From NCBI GenBank assembly GCA_005281725.1, contig SSBO01000014.1, forward strand, positions 73,158 to 131,459: 58,302 bases of DNA, in the 5' to 3' direction. This stretch comes from Wuchereria bancrofti (lineage: Eukaryota > Nematoda > Chromadorea > Rhabditida > Onchocercidae). Shown here one piece after another: positions 1 through 13,800 of this stretch. Made by a program: the position numbers and the translations under genes. Position 1 is the first letter of the stretch; every line of letters starts with the position of its first letter. Below the pieces are notes generated by a model. That model worked only from the letters and a program-made list of their open reading frames with translations. It made no database searches and was not told where the DNA came from.

Positions 1-3000
1 TTTTTTTTTTTGTTCATTCTATTTTGCTTATTTTTACTTTTGTAACTAACATGTAATAAACGTTCAATATTCAAAAATAAAATTAGAAAAAAGAAAAGGA
101 AGGAAATAACAGATAAAAAAATTATTGATAAACATTTCCTTTATCGTTTTTTTTTCCTTATTTTTTATTATTTTTTCATTTGTTTGTTTGTTTGTTTGTT
201 TTTTTTTTGATTAGTTAATTTAAATAAAAGAATTTTAAGTAGTTAATTTAAATAAAAGAAGAGAGATTATTGAAAAATATAAACAGATTAGAATTAAATT
301 CTTTCTTTTTAAAAGAAAAGAAATTTTTTTAAAAAAGAATTTAATTTCTGCACGTAAATTTTTATGGAATATTTTAATATTTTTAAAATGATTTTCTTTT
401 GGTACATAATTTGTATGACTAAGTTAAATCTTTTTTTTTTTTTTGTTTTACATAAAAACAGCCACAAGCTGTTCCTTGATTTACAATGTTTTTTTTTTTT
501 TTTTTTTAAATGAAATTGTTTGCCTTTCAGCTTTTTTCAAACTGTACATAATTTTTCAAGCAGATAAGCTATTTTTATAAATAACAATTTTTTTCTTACT
601 TGAAAAAAAAAAATACAACATACATGCATACACAAAACAAAGACACACGTATAAATACGCTACATGTACACGTACGCACACACGTAATACTTTCTCCTCA
701 CTTTACATTACTATCGGATAAAAATGAAAGAAGAGGAGAAAAAAAAGTTTCAAATTATGGTAAAATATGATAATAAAAGCATAAAATACAGTTTTAAAAT
801 TTATCTCCCAAATAAATTAAATTTTTTTTTTTTTTTGATACAAAATTACAAAGTTGAAAAAATAAATGATAAAGTTAAAATATGCAATGAAGAATCAAAT
901 TAATGTGAAAAAAAAAACAATTTAAAATTAAAGTATTAAGATTACCGATAAGAAAAGATGTAACGAGTGAAAATTAAAGTATGCGAAAGAATTAAATAAA
1001 TAAAAAGAAAAGAAAAAAACAATGAATTAAAAATTGGAAATTAAGGATGATAAAAGATTAAATCAGTAGCGTGCGAAAAAAAATGAACAATAAAAAGAAA
1101 GAAAAAAGGAAAAGAAAGAAAGGAAGAAAGAAGGATGAAACGATAAAATATGATAAAATGATAAATTAAAAAAAAAAAAAACGAGCGATGATTTTTGATG
1201 ATACTTCTTGAAATCGAAGAATTTGCTTTTTCCATCATTTATTTTATTTTATTTTAAGCTGGTATTAAATTATGTTCTTTTTTTTTTCAAAAATTTCATT
1301 GCATTTTTGTAAGAATCGAAAAATTCATTCAATTTATTTTTATTTCTTAACTTTAAATTTGATATTTATTTCGTAATTTTTTTCTTTTTCAATGAAATTG
1401 ATAGCTATAGGATGATACAGAGCTAATCAACTTTTACACATTTAATTTTTTCAAATTTTTTAAATTCATTCATTTATTTATCTCATCGTATTATTTTCAT
1501 TTATTTTATCACTTTGATATTTTTTTTTTTATTCTTGTTTAAATTGAATATATTAAAGTTAATCTAAAATAGAATTTCAAATTTATATACAATTATACTT
1601 TTTATCAATTCAAATATGTTCCTATTTTTTAGCTAATATTTCCTATAATAATGGTCATATATAATAAAAAAAAAAAAAAGAAAAAGGAATGTTATCTATT
1701 AGCTGTATCATTCCATAGCTAACACTTTCATTAACATAATATTGGAATTGAAAAAATTTTTTATTCGTCATCCTTTCCTGTTTTAGATCTTTACAAAATA
1801 TTTATCCATTATTTTTCTTTTTTTTTCTTTTTTTTTAAATACGTTAATTGATGATAATTATAAATCATGCATTATCATCTTTAAATGTTTTAAATTGAAT
1901 TATTATTTTTTAAAAATTTCCACTCTATTCTTTCTCACTAAAAAAAAAAAAACATAACTAACTTATCATTTTATTAATTAATAAATTCTTAACTAAATTT
2001 GAAATTTTTATGAAATAAAATTGGTTAAAATAATGTACGTATAAATTTATCAATATGATTTCCTACTACAATAATTTAAATTTATTCATATTTAAATTAC
2101 TAATGTTAACGCTATTCTATGTGTTTTCTTTTATTTTCCTAATTTGATCAAAAATATTTTCATGTTATCTCATTCTCTGAAGTTTTCTTTTTTTCCTTTT
2201 ATTTTTTTAATTTTTGTCTTTTTTTTATTTTTTTACTTATTTGTTTTTTTCATTCATTTATTTTTATTTTTTACTTATTTTTTTTTTTTTATAAAATCAC
2301 ATTTAATGCATTTGTTTGTTGCAAGTATAAATCGACAAATTTTTCTACTTTCATAAAATGAAATTCTCGGATTGATATCATTTCATTCACTTTAAAACTC
2401 TGATAATAATGCTAATAACGATGGCAATAATGATACTGATAATGATGATTATTAAAATGAAAAATTGAAACTAATTAATTACATCGCTTTTATTTGAATG
2501 TGGTATAATTCTTTCATATAATTAATGATTATCATCCTTATCATCTTACTCTTGTCCTTTTTTTAATTCTTCTTTTTGAAAATATCACATTAATGTAGAG
2601 AGTTAAAATGTTAAAAAAAAAAAAAAGAAAATTTTACATATAACCCTAGTTCTTTTTCTAATTTTATCATTTGTTCATTTTGTTTTCATTTCTTTTACAA
2701 CTTTAATTACTTAACTCTTCAACAATAAGCAAGCAACCAAACAAACAAAGTAAGCAAATGATTAGTTAGAAAAATTTTTTTTTTTTGAAAACATACATAA
2801 AATCAAATAATTTAATGTTTAAAAACGATAAAAAGTTAAATGGGTTGAGTGAAAGAGTGAGAAAGATTGGAAGAATGAAAGAGCAATTAGAAATTTCAAC
2901 TTTTTTTTTTTTTTTATCTAATCGTTTTCTTTTCTTCTATCTCTTTCTTTCATCATTATTATTCTTCATCCTTCTACTTTTCATCTTTCATTTTGTTTTC

Positions 3001-6000
3001 CCTGCTTTTCAATATATATGTATAAGCATAGTTGCTTTGAATCAGTTCTTTATTATTCAACTTTTTCAATCTTAAATTATTTTATAATTTTATTATTTCT
3101 TCTTTTCTATTATATTTTATTAAATTATATTAATTATTCCTTTTGTTCGTTCTTTTTTTTTTCTTTAAATTTTTCTTTTATACTATCATTATATGGAAAT
3201 TTTCAAAAATTTTAATGTATTTCTTCATTGTTACAATATTTTTCATTTTATTTGCTTTATTTTCTTTTTTTTTGCTAATATTTTAATCTTTTTTTTTCTG
3301 ATAAATGAATAATTTTAATAGAAATGAATAGATTATATTTTAATAATAAGAAATACTATTAGGTCAGAAATTAGTTGTTTTTTTTTTTATTGTTTTGGCA
3401 GATTTGTTATTTAAATTAGACAAACAATTTTATATTGCATTTAGAAAATTGATATCAGAAAAGGGTAAGGGATGATAATTTGATAATTACAAAAAAAAAA
3501 AAAGAAAAAAATCTATGAAAATTTTATAAATCTGATCATTGTTAATCATATTTTTTTTTTCTAATTAATCCATCATTTTGTCTTATTTGCATAGCTATTA
3601 AATATTTCATTATCTATCTTCTTACATAATTTCTCTTAATTTGATCTTATTTTTAATTTTTATTCTCATTTTCTTATTTCTATGCGAATAAATATTTTTT
3701 TATTGCTTTTATTTGTAAATTTTATAAAATGAGAAGTGAGCGTAAAATGAAATTCAGTCGTCGTTGCATTGAAATTACACCTGTTTGATACGTGTAAAAT
3801 AAGTGTTAATTCAAGATATATTGATTATCTAATCTCACTCTTATCATATGATAACGAATTTCAAATAGTCTATGAAAAGCCGTCATTTAAAATTTCATTG
3901 TAATTTAAACATAAAAATTTTCAAGTAAAATATTACTTAAATAAATTTAAAATAATAACTTCATTTTTTGTGAAATACCTTAATTGCAAATTTATTGCAT
4001 TTCTAACTTATTTCTGAATTAATTTTCATTATTAATATAATTTCTTTTTTCTGTTTTTCTTTTTTGTCTTTCTGAAATATTAAGAGTAAAATGAAATTAT
4101 TTTGTCTGATTAAACAGAAAATTAACTGTAGTTACAGTATCTAATTACGATACATTTGAGTAATAATAAATAAAAATATTGTATTTTAATGAATACAATA
4201 AAATTTTTGAAAATTCGTTCGTTATTTAATTAATGCCTAATTTGTTTAATTCTATTTCAAAATTATAAAAAATAAAATGTTTCACATAAAATTTTGATGT
4301 TAATAAAAACTCGCACATATCTTTGAACAATTAGGTTAAATAAAATTTAAACTGATTTTAACAACAAATACTGCGAAATTTACCAAAATTTTTAGTAAAA
4401 ATACGAAATGATGAATTTTAAATTATTGTTCTCAGTTGGATTCGTTTCTTCTCTTTTTCAATTAAAATCAAACAAAAAGTTTATTCAATTTTGTATGCAT
4501 TATATGCATAACTAAAATATTTTCAGGTGAAAGTTTTTTTTTCTCTTTTTTGAATTTATGATTGATAGAAAGTTGAGCAACAAGTTATATGCAAAAATTT
4601 TTCAATTATTTTATCATTTCAAAAAAAAAAAAATTTCAATGTTCACCAAAAAAAAAATAAAAAACTGTAATTTTATAAAAGATTATAGGAAAAAATAAAA
4701 TGCATCAATTTTGTTCAATTTTTCCAAAGAAAAAAAAAAAGTCTCATTAAGATTTAAAATCATTTATCGTTATAGTATAACAACAACAGTGCCAAAACAA
4801 CAACAAACAAAAAGTCCACGAAAATTTATTGTTTCGTTTAATTTAAAAAAAAAAATTTTTTTTTTATTGATGCATAAATTTCTTACCTTAAAATTTTACG
4901 TTGATTCTACGCTAGCACACGTGCACACACACGTGCACATACACATGCATACTTTCTATTAGTGCATTTAGTTCAGTAATTTTAGCAATATTTATTTTCC
5001 AAAAAGCTTAAAATTCAATGAACAAAATTTTTGTTGCACTGAACAGTTGTCATATTATTTACATTTTTCGATTCAAATTTTTCTTTTCTTCTTTCTTACT
5101 CTCTTCGTTTTCTCCTTTCATTTTATGCTTAATTTCTTTACGAACTATCATTATTTATAGATGTGTAAAAAAAAAAAATTAAAATTCATTAATTATCATC
5201 ATTTTAACAATTTTTAAATGTTTTGAAATTACACATCCTATAGCCTCGAATAGTGTTAAAATGATTTCATGAAAATAGAAGTTAATCGATTAATTATTAC
5301 AGTTGTAATTTATTGTAAAATATAAATTATAATTTGAACATTGAACTGTTATAAGTGTTAAATTATTATTTAAAAAAAAGAAAGAAAGAAAATATTCTAA
5401 TTGAATCTTAATAAATATTAAATTAAATACTATGATCTTTTTAATTTTTGAATTCTTATTTAAATTAACAAATTTTTGATTAGTTATATCACGGAAAAAT
5501 CAATAAAAAAAAGTTGATTTCAACTTCTTTAAACTATATTTTACAATTTAAATTTTAGTAATATATAATGATATGATATGATTGATTATGACATAATATA
5601 ATTCAAGCATAGTAGTAACATGTAAATCTTTAAATTTTTGTTTATAATGAGGTTAAAATGAAAGAAAGAGATGACAAAAAGAAAGAGAGAGAGAGGAAAA
5701 GAGAAAAAAAAAATGAAGAAACGATTCATGTTAGCATGATGTTTGTTTTGAAAAATAAAAGCAAAAGAAAAAAAAAAGTGATTTCGAAAAACGTTTTGAT
5801 AGTTTTCAGCTGTTGTTACTTCAATCCTCAATTTGCCCACCCACAATCTTTTATTTTTCCTACCTATTTTTCCTCTTCTTTAAAGTATCATCAAATCACA
5901 TCACATCAAATCATTTCTATTCTTCTCATATTCCCCAAACTTTTCCTGTAATTCTTTCAACTTTTTTCTCCTCTATCATAGTTTTCTCTTTTGTTTTTTT

Positions 6001-7203
6001 TTTTTTTTTTTCACTAAAATTCTTGTTTGTTGGATATATCAATATTTTTGAAAAATTATATTAGCTATGAATTTCAATCCTATCATTACTAACAAAATAT
6101 TATTCACTTAGCTAACGGCGTTTTTCTTCACTTTTTTTTTTTTGCTTTTTGAAATCACTTTTCTTTTTACTTACCCTTTGTTGCTAATTATATAAAGAAT
6201 GATGAAAAGAGATGATCGTCTTACTTTAATGGTTTTTTTTTTCTCCTCATTTTGAAATAATTTTGATACAAAATAAATTTAGGTTGAAATATATTTGAGA
6301 AGAAAGAGAATATAATACTTTTAGGTTTTCTGTTTTTTTTTAATTTTTTGATGGTAATGAAACAATTTTAAATGATGAATTGATAGATGCAAAATACGAA
6401 AGAAAAAAATTGAAGACAAGAAAATTCAATTCGTTCAAAAATTTATGCATATTTTATCATATTTGATTATTGTAATCAAGAAATTAAAAATTCTAAATTG
6501 TAGCATTTTTAAAGTAACGCATAAAACGACAATGCATTTGACGACATTTTTCTTCTTTATTATCAATTTAATTGGTTACTTAATGATATTGTTAGATGGA
6601 TGACCACAGGAATGTCATTTAGATTTGATTAATTAATTTCAGCAATCATTAAAATTCACCTTTCACCCGGAAATAACTTTTTTTTTTTTTTGTTTCTTAA
6701 CAAAATGCAATCATTGTTCATTCATCGATAAATCATTTCTCACAGAGCTTAGTATGCATCATCAATTTATATCTAAATCAATAATTTTAGCAAAACGAAG
6801 AAAGGCAAAAAAAAAAATCTTGATTATCGTGATATTCAATTATTATTCATAAGAATTTTTGTCTTTTTTCCTTCGTTTTTTTTTTTTAAATTCAATTCAT
6901 ATCAAATTAAAAAATTTTTTGTAATGGAGCAAAAAAAAAAAAAAAGAAACAATAGTAATTAATCAATTTATTTTGCTGAACATAAAAGAATGAAAAAATA
7001 AAATAGGAAGTATTAATGTTTCAATTTTAACAATCCTACAAATATCTTATCATTTAGTATGTAAATTATGTAAAAGCGTTCAAATTATTTGAACGTGTAA
7101 ATAATTAAACGTGTAAATGAATTTATTAAAATTATAACGTTTAAGATGAATTCTGATTGTATGGTGACGGCGAAATCAGTGAGCTTCGACTAAGTCATTC
7201 ACA
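1..7203. other. AT-rich intergenic DNA, no gene seen
   Basis: No ORF here has convincing composition. The open frames are translations of poly(T)/poly(A) runs, giving Phe/Lys/Leu/Ile-rich strings. No splice-phased set of exons could be assembled on either strand. The stretch contains many T or A homopolymers of 10 or more bases and a short alternating CA/GT tract near 4911-4953. It probably represents upstream or intergenic sequence of the + strand gene that follows, and could hide small first exons of that gene. Confidence 0.6.
4911..4953. repeat. CA/TG-rich microsatellite
   Basis: An imperfect CACACGTGCACACACACGTG-type alternating purine-pyrimidine tract. Similar but more diverged ACACGTAC-rich patches lie near 640-690 and 23345-23440. 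It is a simple-sequence repeat with no coding sign. Confidence 0.6.
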
Positions 7204-7221
7204 ATGACTGTGGAGAACAGC
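7204..7221 (+). CDS. Candidate first coding exon of the Gly-rich protein gene
   Basis: The ATG at 7204 opens six codons (MTVENS) followed by a GTTAGT donor at 7222, ending in phase 0. Phase 0 is what both the candidate exon at 8364 and the well-supported exon at 9507 need. The local sequence (7160-7225) is less AT-biased than its surroundings. The exon is far too short to stand alone and the intron to the next exon exceeds 1.1 kb, so this is only a proposal for the missing start. Confidence 0.22.
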
Positions 7222-7244
7222 GTTAGTTAAATTCCTTAATTCCA

Positions 7245-7435
7245 TACATCCAATAATAATAATAATTATTATTATAACGATAAAAATAATAATAAATAAA
7301 TATGACAATGATGTAATAACAATAATAATAATAACATTCTATGATAATTATTAAAATTCGATGATAATTATAATAATTAATGATGACAATGATAGCTATG
7401 ATAATTGAAAATGGTAGTGATAATACATTGTCAAA
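7245..7435. repeat. Imperfect AAT/GAT trinucleotide microsatellite
   Basis: Long run of AAT, TAATAA and GATAAT triplets. It resembles the microsatellite near 57.36-57.49 kb. The open frame across it on the minus strand is an Ile/Tyr/Asn-rich artefact of the repeat. Confidence 0.7.
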
Positions 7436-8363
7436 TATTATAACAGTGTGCATTCTTCTGTGGTTAATTCATTTAAAATGCATACATTTTTTTTTTTGAT
7501 TTGATTTTAACAGATGGCTAATAAATAGGCGAAAATTTTTGTTACGAAAATCTGTTATTTAAAAAAATAAAAAATAGGAAAATTTGAAATTAAGAAAAAA
7601 AAGAATGAAAATTTAAAAATATTATATCGCAATATTTTAATGTCTATGATTAAAATTAATTAAAATTATTTTATTATCATAAATGTTATAAATGAAAGCA
7701 TGCAAATACACAATGATAAAATGTTAATTGCATAGGAATGCATAAATTTATTAATTTTTTTTTTATCAACAGTAATAATGCATGAATTTTGTTTTTGTTT
7801 GTCTTTTATGATAATAATAATACATTATGTAACTGATTAGTTAGTCTGTTTGTTTATTAAATCAATATTTGAAATTAATTATTTTTTGTATATAATAATT
7901 TCAAATATAGATTTTTTCATTTTTTTCAATCTAATTAATTTTCTAGAATATTTTGCGTGAAATGCTTTTTAAACTAACTTTTGAAATGAGATTTTTGAAA
8001 TGTCACAAAATAAGCGTAGTTTTTTTTTGTTCCGTTTTTTCTTTTCCTTTTTGATGAGTGATATATAAAAAAAAAAAAGAGGAAAGAAGCAATTCTAAAA
8101 ATAAAACAGTAAACAATTTACTAATTTAGCTTTACCAATAGCAACCGTAATTTTTTCATTAAACAAATTATGAATGTGAGCGAAATGATGTTTTATTTGT
8201 CAAACACTTGAATTAGAATTAAAATACACATTGAATCAATATCATTACTAATTCGAATTTGTTCTTATGAATAAATCTCATTTTTTGATTAAATCTTTTC
8301 TTTCTTTTTTTTTTTTGTTAAACAAGTTTTGGAAATTTAATTTTTTTTTTCCGTTTTTAATAG

Positions 8364-8459
8364 ATAAAGGAGCTTGAATTGATAGCTTGTTCCTATCAAA
8401 TGCCACCTGTTAGCTTTTATCAGCACCTGTATCATTCGATGATTTCAAGTGTTTCCTTT
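8364..8459 (+). CDS. Candidate upstream exon of the Gly-rich protein gene
   Basis: A strong acceptor (long poly-T then AATAG) precedes 96 nt, 32 codons, that read IKELELIACSYQMPPVSFYQ and onward. The base composition is clearly less AT-biased than the flanks. Ending at the GTATCA donor (8460) leaves phase 0, which matches the phase at which the next certain exon (9507) must be entered. An alternative donor, GTGTTT nine bases earlier, would give the wrong phase. Supported only by splice signals, phase and composition; I recognise no domain. Confidence 0.4.
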
Positions 8460-9186
8460 GTATCACTAATTGTTGTAATTTGTCAATTTGAAAATGGTTC
8501 ATTTTTCGTTTTCTTCGTGTTTACTTATGCAATTTACTCTTAAAATATTTTTCTATTTATTTGTAAAAATTTTCTTTGATTTTTCGCATTTTCAGTAGTA
8601 CTTGCACATGGTTTATCTTTTTTTTTAATTTTCTGTTTTCTTTACGATATTTTCACATCTATTACTTAATTACTTACTAAGTTATCCATTTACTTACTTA
8701 CTTACTCCTAGTAGTGGTAGATAATTAATTAATTAATTTACTGTAACAGATAAATGCCTTAGATGTGGATTTATATATTTACATATTTTTTTTTTTTTTG
8801 AAAAAATATGTCGGAAAGATAAAGTTGATAAAATTTAATATTTACATTTCCCTTTTACTATCATTTCATTTCCTAAATAATATTTAAACAACGAAGAAAG
8901 CAATGATAAGCAAAGAAATAGCTCGAATTATTATTGATTGAATAGAATTTTTCTATTACTTTGTAATTGATCATATAATAAGGAAAAGTTATGGGTAAAA
9001 TTATCCATGATAATGAATTGATAAAAAATATTTTTACATAGAACATATAGATTAGAAATAAGTGATAATTATATTAGTCAGAAAAAAAGAGAAACAAAAG
9101 ATTATGATCAATTATTTCAACTTTTTTCTTCTCTGTATATTAAATACTTTCTTATCAAGAATTACAATAAAAATTAGTTGATAAAT

Positions 9187-10829
9187 AAATAAGCAAATAA
9201 AATTTTACCACTTTAATTAGTCTACTAAAAATATTAAGCATTTTACAAAGCTATATGATAATAAAAATTTTACTTAGCATATGTTAAAACTTTTTGAAAC
9301 AAATGTTTCGTTTTGCAATTTGACAGCCTCTCTTTTTCTTTTTTTTTTTTCACATATTGTGATCAGATCTTAAAGATTTGACTTCTTTCGTTAGTAACTT
9401 TTATCGATTTAACATACATTTTGTTTTCATCTTCTTTTTCGTTTCAAATAAATTGATTTAAATTAATTTTAATATTTTTTTCATTCTAAAATTTTTGATG
9501 ATTTAGAATTCCGAACACGAGTGTAACCTTTTAAATCAACACGAACTTTCGAGATCACAAAAATACGAATTACAACGTTTCATTGATCAAAATTCCTATC
9601 TTCTACGTTCACCAAGTTCACAAGGTATGCTTAATTTTGTATTTTAAATTTTTCCAACTTTTAAAATAAATTTAGTTTTACAAAAATAAATATTTAATTT
9701 TAGTGAATTCTAATTAACAATTTCTTTGTTAAAATTTTTTTTTATTATTTCATTAAATTTATGTCTAAATAGATTCTTTTTAGGTAAATTTGTTGTAATT
9801 TTCAAAAATTTTCTTTAATTAATTCTATTTCTTTTCAATTATTTCTATTTCCACCTAATGATTGTAAGTGAAAAAATGAACTATACAAAATCGTTGATTT
9901 TTTTGTTTCTAATTACTTTAATCGGGCAATTTTGTTAGATGGTATAATCTTTCCCAATGCATAATGGTCGATTGATTTAACTTAAAAAAAAAACTTTTTT
10001 TTTCGAATTAATTTATCATTATCACATCATAATCATTAATTTTTTTTTATCAAAATTATTTCCATGCTTATTTTATCAATGATTTTTATGAATAAATGTA
10101 ATCTAAATAACATTAATATATGAATTTTTTTGTAGATTATAACAAGAAAAAAGAAAAAAAGAGACGCTTCAAATTTAAATAAAAATGTTAAATGTTAATA
10201 AAGAGATAAGTATTAAAATTAAATTTAGATTAAATTTTTCTCTCTTTTTTTTCTTCTTTCATTTTCTTTTTTTTTTTTTTTCTCTCTCTCTCTCTCTTTT
10301 GCAACAGAAACAGGTGACTCATCAAATTGGACGAAAGATAAAGGAGAGGATCGATCCAATCCGTATCAGCGAAACTACGGAACGTTATCCATATCACCAC
10401 CCAACAGAGGGTAAGTATCTGATGTGTAATTTTGTTTATCCTCATCGACATCAAACTTTTACATTTCTTCAACTCATCTTTATCTTATTTCATATGTGAA
10501 TATGATATTGATCATTGATATTTATTGAATATTTCAGTTGGATAAAATTATAATAGAAAAAATTTCACCAAAAATTTTAATAAAAATTTAACATTATGTC
10601 ATTGCCATATTTATGTTTTCGTTTTTTTCTTTACGATTTTACATTTCTTTGTGAATTTTCATTTAGTTCTTTTTTTTTTTTCCTTTCCAAACATTATAAA
10701 TTATTTTAAATAAAAAAAAAATCAATTATTGCTAAATAATTATAAATTATTTTGTATAATTAAATTTTTTTTAAAATTATTAAATTAGCAATGAATAATG
10801 TATATTTTGTTGGAGGAGAAAAAAAAAAA
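9187..10829. repeat. First copy of a 1.64-kb direct duplication, ending at an N
   Basis: This segment is repeated essentially base for base at 10831-12472, including two exons, their introns and all homopolymers. The only difference noticed is a poly-T of 15 versus 14 before the CT-repeat ahead of the second exon. The copies abut a single N at 10830. See the N entry for interpretation. Confidence 0.95.
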
Positions 10830-13800
10830 NAAATAAGCAAATAAAATTTTACCACTTTAATTAGTCTACTAAAAATATTAAGCATTTTACAAAGCTATAT
10901 GATAATAAAAATTTTACTTAGCATATGTTAAAACTTTTTGAAACAAATGTTTCGTTTTGCAATTTGACAGCCTCTCTTTTTCTTTTTTTTTTTTCACATA
11001 TTGTGATCAGATCTTAAAGATTTGACTTCTTTCGTTAGTAACTTTTATCGATTTAACATACATTTTGTTTTCATCTTCTTTTTCGTTTCAAATAAATTGA
11101 TTTAAATTAATTTTAATATTTTTTTCATTCTAAAATTTTTGATGATTTAGAATTCCGAACACGAGTGTAACCTTTTAAATCAACACGAACTTTCGAGATC
11201 ACAAAAATACGAATTACAACGTTTCATTGATCAAAATTCCTATCTTCTACGTTCACCAAGTTCACAAGGTATGCTTAATTTTGTATTTTAAATTTTTCCA
11301 ACTTTTAAAATAAATTTAGTTTTACAAAAATAAATATTTAATTTTAGTGAATTCTAATTAACAATTTCTTTGTTAAAATTTTTTTTTATTATTTCATTAA
11401 ATTTATGTCTAAATAGATTCTTTTTAGGTAAATTTGTTGTAATTTTCAAAAATTTTCTTTAATTAATTCTATTTCTTTTCAATTATTTCTATTTCCACCT
11501 AATGATTGTAAGTGAAAAAATGAACTATACAAAATCGTTGATTTTTTTGTTTCTAATTACTTTAATCGGGCAATTTTGTTAGATGGTATAATCTTTCCCA
11601 ATGCATAATGGTCGATTGATTTAACTTAAAAAAAAAACTTTTTTTTTCGAATTAATTTATCATTATCACATCATAATCATTAATTTTTTTTTATCAAAAT
11701 TATTTCCATGCTTATTTTATCAATGATTTTTATGAATAAATGTAATCTAAATAACATTAATATATGAATTTTTTTGTAGATTATAACAAGAAAAAAGAAA
11801 AAAAGAGACGCTTCAAATTTAAATAAAAATGTTAAATGTTAATAAAGAGATAAGTATTAAAATTAAATTTAGATTAAATTTTTCTCTCTTTTTTTTCTTC
11901 TTTCATTTTCTTTTTTTTTTTTTTCTCTCTCTCTCTCTCTTTTGCAACAGAAACAGGTGACTCATCAAATTGGACGAAAGATAAAGGAGAGGATCGATCC
12001 AATCCGTATCAGCGAAACTACGGAACGTTATCCATATCACCACCCAACAGAGGGTAAGTATCTGATGTGTAATTTTGTTTATCCTCATCGACATCAAACT
12101 TTTACATTTCTTCAACTCATCTTTATCTTATTTCATATGTGAATATGATATTGATCATTGATATTTATTGAATATTTCAGTTGGATAAAATTATAATAGA
12201 AAAAATTTCACCAAAAATTTTAATAAAAATTTAACATTATGTCATTGCCATATTTATGTTTTCGTTTTTTTCTTTACGATTTTACATTTCTTTGTGAATT
12301 TTCATTTAGTTCTTTTTTTTTTTTCCTTTCCAAACATTATAAATTATTTTAAATAAAAAAAAAATCAATTATTGCTAAATAATTATAAATTATTTTGTAT
12401 AATTAAATTTTTTTTAAAATTATTAAATTAGCAATGAATAATGTATATTTTGTTGGAGGAGAAAAAAAAAAAACTTTTTTTTTAAAAAAATTTTTATAGT
12501 AGTAGTAGTAGTAGAAAGGAAGTAAAGTGGTCAGACGACGTGTATCAATCAGCAGAAACAATCCGTCAAACATCTTCATTATCACCAAACTGGTCTACAA
12601 CAAACAATCATTTGAAAAATTCGAACAATTTCGACGATTTTTATAATTTGTATAATAATTACAACAGTGGTAATAGTAGTAGCACAAACACAATGTCATA
12701 TTATGGCAATACTGGAAACATTAATCGAGGTCGTGATAATCAATTTCCGGAATATAGTCCAACTAGCAATTATCAATCATATGGAAAACATCCGGTATAT
12801 TTGATTGTACTTTCTAAAAATTTTTTGAATAATTTCCCTTATTTGCTTGAATTTCATTTCGTTTTCTTTTTCTTTTTTTTTTTTCAACAAAATATTTATA
12901 ATTTAAAAAATGTATTAACAATTGAAATTAATTAAAATTAGTGATATTTTAAATGATTAATGCTAAAATATTGAAAGCTAAAATTATAGGATGATTATAA
13001 TCGATATGAAACAGCACGTTCTCGAAGTCATACATTACAACGACAACGAGAAGATGATGAAAGGAGTCGATTTTCGGGATATGGTGATCGACCAGGTTCT
13101 GGTGTAGAATTTATGCCTACAAAATGGCATGGTGGTGAGGTAGGTATATTTATGATTATCTGCATTAAAAATTTTTACTTTTTAGCTCCAACTATTTTTT
13201 TTTTTTTGAGTTAAATAATCTTATGTTAATGATTTTCTTTCTATCTTTCCCTTGTTTTTTTTCTCTTTTAAGATTATTACTGATCCGGAACATTTGCCTC
13301 GCTCACTAAAACCACGTCGTTTGTATTATTCACCGATTGGTGATGGTGTTGTCGCTGCGGATGGTGTTGAATTGAAACGTGCACCGAAAGATATGTCACC
13401 AAAAATTACGGTAACACATAGCAGAACGTTGGATAGAGGTGAACCTGGCCATGATGGTTACAATATCTATAACCGTACAACAGCTCATGGTATTTATTAA
13501 AAATTAAAATTTAGAAAAGTTTAAAGACTATAATCTTTAAATGATTGTCTGTAATTAGCATTTTTCCTAATTGGACACTGTTTGTTTATACTGTTCAAAC
13601 ATGAATGTTTTCTTTTTCTCTACCTACTTTAATTACTTGATAAAATTACAATTGTGGGAAATATTTAAATTTGAATAAATTTACCTATCCATCGATACAA
13701 GATTTATTGTAGATTTTCATGCATAAATTTAATTAACAATGGTAATATTCGTATTTTTTTTTTCTTTTTCTTAAATCACTTTATACCATTTTTAGCCTCC

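Noticed and set aside
5586..6064. Overlapping Phe/Lys/Ser-rich open frames on both strands
   Set aside because: They arise from poly(T)/poly(A) and GA-rich sequence; opposite-strand frames mirror each other and no splice signals or domains accompany them.
10230..10472. Minus-strand 80-codon frame (and its copy at 11903-12115)
   Set aside because: It is the antisense shadow of the real + strand exon at 10308-10410, whose frame is confirmed by phase with both neighbours.
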